In this document: piece by piece, positions 24,757 to 32,091 of the stretch
How positions within the stretch are numbered: position 1 is the first letter of the stretch
Layout: each line of letters begins with the position of its first letter
Origin: Bacillota bacterium
GTDB lineage: Bacteria > Bacillota > Clostridia > Oscillospirales > Ruminococcaceae
Length of the DNA stretch: 55,211 nucleotides
NCBI GenBank assembly: GCA_023460535.1
Contig: JAEWPV010000019.1
Coordinates: 1 to 55,211, forward strand
Reading direction: 5' to 3'
The notes under the pieces: model-generated
Database searches by the model: none
What the model was told of the DNA's origin: nothing
The model's input: the letters and a program-made list of their open reading frames with translations, nothing else
Made by a program: the position numbers and the translations under genes

Positions 24757-24832
24757 GTATGGTTTTTTGTTTGGGGCGACTTTCCCCTTTTCGCCGACAA
24801 AACAGAAATCATTTTATTTGGAGGAACAAACT

Positions 24833-25426
24833 ATGCGCGCCAACAGCAAAACCCGACAGCTTACCTACATCGCGATGTTCTCCGCAATCTCCGCAGTACT
24901 TATGTACTATGAATTCCCTTTGCCCTTTCTGCCGCCTTTTTTGAAGCTTGATTTAAGCGGCATCCCCATTCTGCTGGCTGCATTTATGCTTGGTCCCGTT
25001 CAGGCGGTTGCAATTACCCTGATTAAAGACCTCGTCCATGTGTTCACTTCGACAACCGGAGGCATTGGTCAACTTGCAGACTTCTTGGTTCTCTCCACCC
25101 TTGCCGTTACGGCGCACTATATTTATGTACTCACTAAAACCAAAAAAGGCGCGTTGCTTGCCTGCGTGACCGCAAGCGTCGCGGCGATTGCTGTAGCGAG
25201 CGTGGCGAACTACTTTTTAATCATCCCGTTTTACTCAAAGATTATGCCCATCGACGCCATTATTGCCGCCTGTGCCGCGGTAAACCCCGCCATTGACAGC
25301 ATCGGCATGTATATCCTGCTGGGTGTTGTTCCGTTTAACATTGTGAAATGCTTTATCCTTTCGTTTGTGACAATGCTAAGCTACAAAAAGCTCGCGCACC
25401 TGATTCGAGCAAGTATACCGGTTTAG
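24833..25426 (+). CDS. ribU: Riboflavin transporter RibU (ECF S component)
   Basis: A 197-residue integral membrane S component that binds riboflavin and is powered by a shared ECF module (EcfA, EcfA', EcfT) encoded elsewhere. It has about six hydrophobic segments and the family signature PLPFLPPFLKLDLSGIPILLAAFMLGP near the N-terminus, followed by KDLVH. The ATG at 24833 has GGAGGAACAAACT in front; upstream in-frame codons belong to the riboswitch terminator. Control by the FMN riboswitch confirms the substrate assignment. Confidence 0.95.
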   Translation: MRANSKTRQLTYIAMFSAISAVLMYYEFPLPFLPPFLKLDLSGIPILLAAFMLGPVQAVAITLIKDLVHVFTSTTGGIGQLADFLVLSTLAVTAHYIYVLTKTKKGALLACVTASVAAIAVASVANYFLIIPFYSKIMPIDAIIAACAAVNPAIDSIGMYILLGVVPFNIVKCFILSFVTMLSYKKLAHLIRASIPV

Positions 25427-25437
25427 TGTATTACCTA

Positions 25438-25467
25438 TTGACAGTATCCGCCCTTTCATACTATAAT
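25438..25467 (+). promoter_or_regulatory. Promoter of the SAM riboswitch-metK unit
   Basis: TTGACA (25438-25443), an 18-base spacer and TATAAT (25462-25467) form a consensus promoter starting 12 bases after the ribU stop, so metK is a separate unit. Confidence 0.88.
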
Positions 25468-25486
25468 GGTACTAGACAATTGAATA

Positions 25487-25580
25487 TCTCCTTATCAAGA
25501 GTGGTGGAGGGACTGGCCCTGTGAAACCCGGCAACCTGCAGATGTAAGGTGCCAATTCCAGCGTGAAACGAGAGATGAGG
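25487..25580 (+). promoter_or_regulatory. SAM-I riboswitch (S box)
   Basis: The conserved S-box order is present: CTTATCAAGAGTGGTGGAGG, GACTGGCCCTGTGAAACCCGG, CAACCTGCAG, AAGGTGCCAATTCCAGCG and closing GATGAGG that pairs with the CTTATC of stem P1. A terminator follows at 25595. Confidence 0.97.
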
Positions 25581-25594
25581 CGCATATAGACTAT

Positions 25595-25629
25595 AACGTC
25601 TCAGCCTTATCGGTTGGGGCGTTTTGTTT
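25595..25629 (+). terminator. Expression-platform terminator of the SAM-I riboswitch
   Basis: AACGTCTCAGCC pairs with GGTTGGGGCGTT (12 bp with G-T pairs) over loop TTATC and is followed by a T-rich tract, about 80 bases ahead of metK. Confidence 0.85.
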
Positions 25630-25709
25630 GTTTACGGTGTATCTGCCGCCGCATAAATTGCAACGCCAAACAGATAATGTTAACAATTGTACAATGGAGG
25701 AATAAGACT

Positions 25710-26885
25710 ATGGCAAAAATGCTTTTTACGTCCGAGTCGGTCACCGAGGGACATCCCGATAAGGTGTGTGACCAGATTTCCGACGCCGTTCTGGATGCGA
25801 TTCTGGCTAACGACCCCCTTGCGCGGGTGGCGTGCGAAACCGCCGTTACCACCGGCATGACCCTGTTAATGGGTGAGATTACCTGCAACTGCTATGTGGA
25901 TATTCCAAAGCTAGCGCGTTCGGTAATTCAAGACATTGGATACGACCGTGCAAAAATTGGATTTGACGCGACCACCTGTGCGGTGCTCACCTCAATCGAC
26001 GAGCAATCTCCCGATATTGCGATGGGTGTAAACCAAGCGTTGGAAACCCGCGACAGCGATGCCAACGACACGGGCGCCGGCGATCAGGGTATGATGTTTG
26101 GATACGCGTGCGATGAGACCAAGGAGCTGATGCCTATGCCCATCTCGCTGGCACACGCGCTCGCAAAACGCCTTGCCGCGGTTCGTAAAAGCGGCACGCT
26201 GCCCTATCTACGTCCTGATGGAAAAACGCAGGTGACGGTGGAATACCAAGACGGAGTTCCCGTGCGGGTGGATACCGTGGTCGTTTCCACTCAGCATAAT
26301 CCCGAGGTAACCCTCGAGCAGATTCGCTCAGATGTAATTCGGCAGGTAATCCGCCCTGTTATCCCTGCTGAGCTGTTGGATGACAACACCCGCTATTTCG
26401 TTAACCCAACCGGACGGTTTGTGGTAGGTGGTCCCCAAGGCGACAGCGGCTTGACCGGGAGAAAGATTATAGTCGATACCTACGGCGGTTTTTCGCGACA
26501 CGGCGGCGGCGCTTTTTCGGGCAAAGACCCGACGAAGGTGGACCGTTCCGCTGCGTATGCCGCTCGTTATGTTGCTAAAAATATAGTAGCCGCTAAGTTG
26601 GCAAAGCGCTGTGAGGTTCAGATTGCGTACGCCATTGGGGTGGCACACCCTGTTTCGGTAATGATAGATACCTTTGGCACCGGTGCAGTTTCGGACGATA
26701 TCCTTGCGGACGCGGTTACCCGTTTGTTTGACCTGCGCCCTGCCGCAATCATTGCGCAGCTGGATCTTCGCAAGCCAATTTACCGTCAGCTTGCCGCTTA
26801 CGGACATATGGGACGCGAGGATCTGGGTGTATCCTGGGAGAAAACCGATAAGGCGGATGCCCTACGTAGTGCTGTGGGACTGTAA
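25710..26885 (+). CDS. metK: S-adenosylmethionine synthetase
   Basis: A 391-residue MetK making SAM from ATP and methionine. Hallmarks are SVTEGHPDKVCDQISDAVLD near the N-terminus, GAGDQGMMFGYACDET (ATP site) and GGGAFSGKDPTKVDRSAAY (P-loop-like phosphate motif). The start ATG at 25710 has GGAGGAATAAGACT in front. The gene is controlled by the SAM-I riboswitch, which turns it off when SAM is abundant; direct S-box control of metK is common in Firmicutes. Length is typical of the family. Confidence 0.98.
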   Translation: MAKMLFTSESVTEGHPDKVCDQISDAVLDAILANDPLARVACETAVTTGMTLLMGEITCNCYVDIPKLARSVIQDIGYDRAKIGFDATTCAVLTSIDEQSPDIAMGVNQALETRDSDANDTGAGDQGMMFGYACDETKELMPMPISLAHALAKRLAAVRKSGTLPYLRPDGKTQVTVEYQDGVPVRVDTVVVSTQHNPEVTLEQIRSDVIRQVIRPVIPAELLDDNTRYFVNPTGRFVVGGPQGDSGLTGRKIIVDTYGGFSRHGGGAFSGKDPTKVDRSAAYAARYVAKNIVAAKLAKRCEVQIAYAIGVAHPVSVMIDTFGTGAVSDDILADAVTRLFDLRPAAIIAQLDLRKPIYRQLAAYGHMGREDLGVSWEKTDKADALRSAVGL

Positions 26886-26930
26886 ATATACCTTCTCATG
26901 GATAGAACCGCGGTCGTCCTCATTTAATAT

Positions 26931-27012
26931 ACCTTCGAAAAATCTTAGCAAAAGCCATCAATACAAAGCTTTTGATCGATTTTGTTTCAGTATTTTCAAA
27001 GTCTTTAGCTAT
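26931..27012 (+). repeat. Interspersed intergenic repeat, copy C
   Basis: The core GCAAAAGCCATCAATACAAA then GCTTTTGATCGATTTTG (26948-26984) matches copy B with few changes, and the right flank TTCAAAGTCTTTAGCTATATG corresponds to TTAAAGTTAGATAGCTATCTG of copy B. Confidence 0.65.
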
Positions 27013-27089
27013 ATGTATCGGCGATTATTGGGTTAATCCGCCTAAGAACATTTTTCATATTTTGGTATTTAGTTCTTGCATGACTTTGT

Positions 27090-27164
27090 CAAACTCCATC
27101 TGATGTCATTCTCTCTTATGTTTGTCTTGATAAAACTATGAGAATGTCGTTTTGATGGAGTTTG
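27090..27164. repeat. Long interrupted hairpin in the metK-GH127 gap
   Basis: CAAACTCCATC (27090-27100) pairs exactly with GATGGAGTTTG (27154-27164), and an inner CATTCTC/GAGAATG also pairs. The right arm is followed by CTTTTATTT. It may end the metK transcript or be a small mobile-element remnant. The rest of the 26886-27398 gap holds repeat copy C and the AT-rich promoter region of the next gene. Confidence 0.5.
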
Positions 27165-27398
27165 CTTTTATTTAGCGTTATGGGTATATGTCATCGCCTT
27201 TCTTATTAAGTGATTTTGCGTTTTTAATCCTGCTTGAGGCAAATACTTGCGTTGTAAACTATATATCTTTAATCGGATTAATAGAGATTACATCATTGTC
27301 ATTTCAGTCATGCCACAAACTCTTTATATACCCATTTACTATACAAAAATCAATTGGTATACTGTAATCAAAACAGAATTTAATAAAGAGGGGTTACT

Positions 27399-29648
27399 AT
27401 GATTACATCTTTTTCTCAGTCACAGGTAAAGCTTATCGATCCTTATCTGGTAAATGCATTCAACAAGGAAATAGCGTATCTGGAATCCTTCGATTGTGAT
27501 AGATTGTTGTCATACTTTTATATAACAAAAGGCCTTGCTCCCAAAGCCGCAAACTATTCGGGGTGGGAGGATACGGAGATAAGAGGCCATACGATGGGGC
27601 ATTATTTGCTGGCTTTGTCGCAAGCTTATTCAAGTACTCAAGATGCAACGATTTATGACCGGCTGCAATATTTGCTGAAGGAGCTTTCGTTGTGCCAATT
27701 AGTTAGCGGCTACCTTTCTGCGTTTCCTGAAGAGTACTTTGATAGGGTTGAAAACCGCAAACCGATATGGGTGCCTTGGTATACCATGCACAAAATACTA
27801 TCCGGGCTAATCTCCGTTTATAAACTCGCTAGAATAGAAACAGCGTTAAACATCGCTTCCAGGCTTGGGGACTGGGTGTTTTGCAGAACTGAAAGATGGA
27901 CGCCCGAAATACACGCCAATGTTTTGGCAGTTGAATACGGCGGAATGAATGATTGTTTATATGAGTTATATAAGATAACTCATAATGAAAAGCACAGTAC
28001 TGCTGCCCATAGGTTCGATGAAGTTGAGTTGTTCAAGCAAATTCACAGCGGAAAGGATATACTCAATAACAGGCACGCCAATACTACAATCCCAAAATTC
28101 TTAGGTGCCTTGAACCGCTTTTTGGCAATTGGTGAAGCAGAGCAGTTTTATCTTGAGGTGTGTAAAAACTTCTGGGATATTGTGGTTAATAACCACAGCT
28201 ATGTAACTGGTGGAAACAGTGAATGGGAGCATTTCGGCGAACCCAATATTCTGGATGCGGAGCGTACTTCTACCAACTGTGAAACCTGCAACACCTACAA
28301 TATGCTTAAAATGACAAGAGAACTGTTTCAAATAACCGGGGACAAAAAATACGCGGATTTCTATGAAAACACCTTTACCAATGCGATTTTATCCTCTCAA
28401 AACCCGGATACCGGAATGACAATGTACTTTCAACCGATGGAAACAGGCTATTTTAAGGTTTATAACAAACCGTTTGAGCACTTTTGGTGCTGTACGGGAA
28501 CAGGTATGGAGAATTTCACAAAGCTAAATGACAGCATTTATTTCTTCGAAGAAAATAAGCTGTACGTCAATATGTATTATTCCACTTTGTTGAATTGGGA
28601 CGAAAAACGTGTAACAATCACCCAGAAATCCGACATACCCAATACAGACAAAGTAATTTTCATGATCAATGCAGAGGAGCAAACAGAGTTTACACTTTGC
28701 TTGCGTATGCCTACCTGGTCTAAGAGCGTTAAAATTTATATAAATGGAACTATCAGCTCTTATTGCGAAGAAAAAGGGTATGCGTTGATTCGCCGCACCT
28801 GGAATGATAAGGATACTGTCGAAATCAGTTTTGAAATTGTACCCGCACTGGCTTCTTTACCCGATAATCCCAATGCCGTTGCATTTACTTATGGACCGGT
28901 AGTATTAAGCGCAGGCCTTGGAACGGAAAAAATGGAAGAGTCAACTACCGGTATTATGGTAAAAATCCCAAGCAAGCATGTGGAAGTAAAAGATTATTTA
29001 GTGATTCAAGGACAAAGTTTGGAGTCCTGGAAAACGAATATTTCATTAAACCTGGTAAAAGAAAAAGACAAGTTGGAGTTCCGGTTAAAAGGAACAGACG
29101 CGGATGACATGCTGGTATTCACTCCACACTACAGGCAACATCGTCAGAGATACGGAATATACTGGATTCTTATAGAGGAAGGTTCCGATGCTCTGAATAA
29201 ATATGTAGAGCAAAAGATTCAGGCAGAACGTCTCAAAGCAGCTGAGATTGACAGCATACAGATTGGCAATGACCAATACGAGCTGTCTCACGGTATTGAA
29301 GGTCAGTATACCGAGTCAGGCGATCGGGATGGATTCCATTATCGGTATGCAAAAAAGAACGGCTGGTTTAGTTACCAGCTGAAGGTGAATAAGGAGGAGG
29401 AATCTTTTCTGTTGATGAAGTATATGCCCGCAGATTGCAAGGAAAGCTTTGATATATTGGTTAATGATTTCCTGCTGTCGCGTGAGGTAATTGGAGCAAC
29501 CCCTTGGAATAAAGTGGTTGTTAAGAACTATCGCATTCCCAAGGAGTTGGTTGGGGACAATGATATGATTACCATTAAAGTAAAAGCTTCAGATCGCGAA
29601 GTTTCCGCAAGGCTTATTGATATTATTCGCACGACAAGAGAAGTGTAA
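27399..29648 (+). CDS. Glycoside hydrolase family 127-like protein (DUF1680), beta-L-arabinofuranosidase-type
   Basis: A 749-residue protein of the GH127/DUF1680 clan, whose characterised members release beta-L-arabinofuranose from plant glycans. The metal-thiol active site is visible: Glu295 and Cys297 (CETCNTYN) and Cys364-Cys365 (HFWCCTGTGMENF), equivalent to the zinc-bound Glu/Cys set and cysteine nucleophile of HypBA1. Residues 1-380 form the alpha/alpha barrel; the C-terminal third is beta-rich. There is no signal peptide, so it is likely cytoplasmic and acts on imported oligosaccharides. AGAGGGG precedes ATG. Base composition is clearly more AT-rich than the neighbouring metK, suggesting acquisition. 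The exact substrate is unproven, since related families GH137/142/146 share the fold. Confidence 0.88.
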   Translation: MITSFSQSQVKLIDPYLVNAFNKEIAYLESFDCDRLLSYFYITKGLAPKAANYSGWEDTEIRGHTMGHYLLALSQAYSSTQDATIYDRLQYLLKELSLCQLVSGYLSAFPEEYFDRVENRKPIWVPWYTMHKILSGLISVYKLARIETALNIASRLGDWVFCRTERWTPEIHANVLAVEYGGMNDCLYELYKITHNEKHSTAAHRFDEVELFKQIHSGKDILNNRHANTTIPKFLGALNRFLAIGEAEQFYLEVCKNFWDIVVNNHSYVTGGNSEWEHFGEPNILDAERTSTNCETCNTYNMLKMTRELFQITGDKKYADFYENTFTNAILSSQNPDTGMTMYFQPMETGYFKVYNKPFEHFWCCTGTGMENFTKLNDSIYFFEENKLYVNMYYSTLLNWDEKRVTITQKSDIPNTDKVIFMINAEEQTEFTLCLRMPTWSKSVKIYINGTISSYCEEKGYALIRRTWNDKDTVEISFEIVPALASLPDNPNAVAFTYGPVVLSAGLGTEKMEESTTGIMVKIPSKHVEVKDYLVIQGQSLESWKTNISLNLVKEKDKLEFRLKGTDADDMLVFTPHYRQHRQRYGIYWILIEEGSDALNKYVEQKIQAERLKAAEIDSIQIGNDQYELSHGIEGQYTESGDRDGFHYRYAKKNGWFSYQLKVNKEEESFLLMKYMPADCKESFDILVNDFLLSREVIGATPWNKVVVKNYRIPKELVGDNDMITIKVKASDREVSARLIDIIRTTREV

Positions 29649-29828
29649 AAATGGACGTTGGTGATTTCGGAGTTTTACGGTAATAGTGTTGTCAAGCGCG
29701 AGAGGTGTTTAGCAGGTCTCCTCATCGTCAAAATCCGCGGTGATTAACAATTCTGTCTGCCGACTCGGCTTGTCCCAAAATGAAAAATCGTCTTCCTTTG
29801 TGTGAGCAGAAGATAATAGCGGGAAGGA

Positions 29829-29877
29829 CACCCAGCACGCACCGATCTTCGCAGGAAGAATCGTTGCGTGCTGGGTG
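29829..29877 (+). terminator. Strong hairpin, possible terminator downstream of GH127
   Basis: CACCCAGCACGCA (29829-29841) pairs perfectly with TGCGTGCTGGGTG (29865-29877), followed by TTTAGTTTTG. It marks the edge of the IS remnant and lies 180 bases after the GH127 stop. Confidence 0.5.
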
Positions 29878-29899
29878 TTTAGTTTTGCCACTTTTGTTT

Positions 29900-30338
29900 T
29901 AGTGCCTAGGTTATGTTTTTGCCTTAGCACCGAGATTACTTGTGACCATTCTCCCGAGTACCCGTTCCGACACTTAGGCATGCAAGTTTTGTAGTTCGTC
30001 ATTATTCGCGCGCAGCCTCTGATTTTCTGCATTCAGGTCTTCATCCGCCTGCATGGGTGGTTTTGGTGTCTCGCCCTTTCCACCTCGTCCTCAGCGCTCA
30101 AAATGCAACCCTTCTACTCCGTTGGTCAGGTAATTCCGTTCCCATAGCGCCACGTTTTTGTGATCAGTATCAAGTATCTTACAGTTTCCGCACAGGACAG
30201 CTTGTGCTCCCTCATGTATTCTACTACCTACTGTTTAAATTCTCCTCTATGTCGCTTTTTAGGTATCCCTTTTGGTATAACAAAACACCCTATTCGTTTT
30301 CAGTATATCAAACTGTCTATCAACTGGGGGACAGTTCA
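29900..30338 (-). mobile_element. Degenerate IS150-group element: left end, OrfA and start of OrfB
   Basis: On the minus strand a left terminal repeat TGAACTGTCCCCCAGTTG begins at 30338. Inside, MREHKLSCAETVRY (helix-turn-helix of OrfA), then after a frameshift ERRGRG and DLNAENQRLRANNDELQN (leucine-zipper region), then VISVLRQKHNLGTKTKVAKLN (OrfB start) can be read in different frames. The remainder of OrfB and the right end are gone. Clearly non-functional, and the same family as the element at the left edge of the window. Confidence 0.75.
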
Positions 30339-30801
30339 AGTTTTTTACTATTTCGAACTTCTTATTAAGTATTTAATAAAACAAGAGATTGTGTTAGTAT
30401 GTTTGAAATTACGCTTATTAACAAGGCAACCTTCGTTTAACAATCGACAAATTGAAATCGCATATTGTTCCTTATCTATTAAGCAACTGTCTTTACAAAT
30501 CAATTTTTATAATTACAAAGTTTCACATGATAGTTTACAACAATAACCAATCATGATAAAATTTACTTGAAACCGTTTACAGGAATCATTACAAACTGGT
30601 GCAGATATGAAAATTGCAATACTACGTCTTGGATGATTAACACCACATTATATATATCTAGTAATTCAGTACAGCAAGAAATATCATATCAGTTGTCGCA
30701 ACCGCGGGCTCTATTTGGCTAAAAATCTTAGTAAATAGATGGTATTATGATGTGCCTCCAGGCTCAAGCACTTATCAATGGATTGAATCGGGGTGGTAAC
30801 A
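30339..30801 (+). other. AT-rich intergenic stretch ahead of the orphan gene
   Basis: No coding region is supported here. The stretch is markedly AT-rich and holds one perfect cre-like site (30568-30581). I see no clear -35/-10 pair at good spacing. Confidence 0.5.
30568..30581 (+). promoter_or_regulatory. CcpA catabolite-responsive element (cre) candidate
   Basis: TGAAACCGTTTACA matches the cre consensus TGWAANCGNTNWCA at every position. It lies 220 bases upstream of the orphan gene at 30802. CcpA control is inferred. Confidence 0.55.
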
Positions 30802-31665
30802 ATGAGATTAATAACGAACGCGGTGATGACGAAGCCGAAACCGCTACAGCAGATTTATAAAAACAATTTTCTAGCTGGTAATGTTGGTTTTAGCCCTGTG
30901 TGTAACAATAAATCCAATTATATTACTATTAATAAAGTCGTCGAGAATCGGTGTGAGAATCTCTCGGAACGCTTTCGAAACAGCAACCAGGATTTATTTA
31001 GAAAAATCGAGAGGTTGTCTGACAAAGAGAAGTTTGAAGGCGCGATAAGCCAATACGAACAGATGCAGAAAATGTGCTACATGACGGTTAGTCGCGAAGA
31101 AAATGGCATAAAGGCATTCACTGACTTGAAAGCCGAAAAGGCGTATTATACTGAACTGCTAAATACAGATGGAGATATCCACATAACCGATGGCAAGTAT
31201 GCATTCGCACTGGTCGAGAACGGAACGTTGGTAAGCAAGGATGACGTTATGTCTGCGCTTTCTAAAGTACAGGGAACGATTGACCGGATGGTATCTCCAG
31301 ATGATAATCCATTAAACCATATGGTAAAGGCAGTTTTCAATGGAGCCGCTCGGATGTTTGAAGCGTGCACGGGAATATCCTCACCTTTTCTAAATGTTGA
31401 CGGAGATAACAGCTTTGCAAGCAATAAGACAGACAGAACCGAAGAGAACTTTATTGAAAAGGCAAAGGAAACCATTCAATCGGTTACATACCGCTCGGAA
31501 GGACTGCATGATATGATGAAAGAGTACCTGAAGACAAAGGGGAAAATCGTGTATGAAAACACTGGTAGTTTAAAAATGAATGACTGCTTGAAAATGGCCG
31601 AATATTACAGAAGGCAAATTGACACAATCAACGCGGTTCTACCGTCCAACAGTCACCTTGGGTAG
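30802..31665 (+). CDS. Hypothetical protein (orphan)
   Basis: A 287-residue protein I do not recognise. The start ATG at 30802 has GGGGTGGTAACA in front; an in-frame GTG three codons upstream overlaps that site. There is no signal peptide or membrane segment. The composition is polar and helical, with a charged N-terminal half (NQDLFRKIERLSDKEKFEGA, KAFTDLKAEKAYYTELL) suggesting coiled-coil or helical bundle. Codon use is AT-rich like the GH127 gene and unlike the flanking core. It ends 100 bases before a perfect 21-bp palindrome, and tRNA-Gln follows. It is probably part of an acquired segment. Confidence 0.6.
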   Translation: MRLITNAVMTKPKPLQQIYKNNFLAGNVGFSPVCNNKSNYITINKVVENRCENLSERFRNSNQDLFRKIERLSDKEKFEGAISQYEQMQKMCYMTVSREENGIKAFTDLKAEKAYYTELLNTDGDIHITDGKYAFALVENGTLVSKDDVMSALSKVQGTIDRMVSPDDNPLNHMVKAVFNGAARMFEACTGISSPFLNVDGDNSFASNKTDRTEENFIEKAKETIQSVTYRSEGLHDMMKEYLKTKGKIVYENTGSLKMNDCLKMAEYYRRQIDTINAVLPSNSHLG

Positions 31666-31764
31666 ATTATGTTTCCCGTCAGAGGTTCGAGTGCTTTCTG
31701 ATATAAGGTTATAGTAAATTACGGCGGTAGCTTATGTTGCAGCCGTAATAATATCAGATATACG

Positions 31765-31810
31765 TTATATAACAAAAAGCCTATCGTTTGATAGGCTTTT
31801 TGTTATATAA
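31765..31810. terminator. Bidirectional terminator, perfect 21-bp inverted repeat
   Basis: TTATATAACAAAAAGCCTATC and its exact reverse complement (31790-31810) are separated by GTTT. The inner stem AAAAAGCCTATC/GATAGGCTTTTT ends in T-runs on both strands, so it can stop the orphan gene on the plus strand and transcription reading out of the tRNA on the minus strand. Confidence 0.88.
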
Positions 31811-31817
31811 TATTTAT

Positions 31818-31891
31818 TGGTTGCGGAACTAGGATTCGAACCCAGACAAACAGAGTCAGAGTCTGTCGTGCTACCGTTACACAATTCCGCA
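31818..31891 (-). tRNA. tRNA-Gln (anticodon CTG)
   Basis: On the minus strand: acceptor TGCGGAA/TTCCGCA, D stem GTGT/GCAC, anticodon stem ACAGA/TCTGT with loop CTCTGAC (anticodon CTG), T arm CTGGG-TTCGAAT-CCTAG and encoded CCA. The AT-rich insert ends at this gene. Confidence 0.95.
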
Positions 31892-32091
31892 GCATTTGTG
31901 CGACGCTTTATATTATACTTACTTTATGCCCCTGTGTCAACATCTTTTTTGCATATTTCGTGCTGATTTTTGCTGTTCTTGTTCCGATTGTACCACAAAT
32001 ATTGTGACGTGATTTTTTCTCTTGGGCATCAATAATGAACCTTATTATCCCCCCTACGGGTTGACTCGCAGGGGGGATAAGTCGTTTACCG

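Noticed and set aside
29709..30032. 107-residue open frame on the minus strand
   Set aside because: Its first part is the frameshifted leucine-zipper and OrfB start of the decayed IS150-group element, and the rest is chance sequence beyond the truncation.
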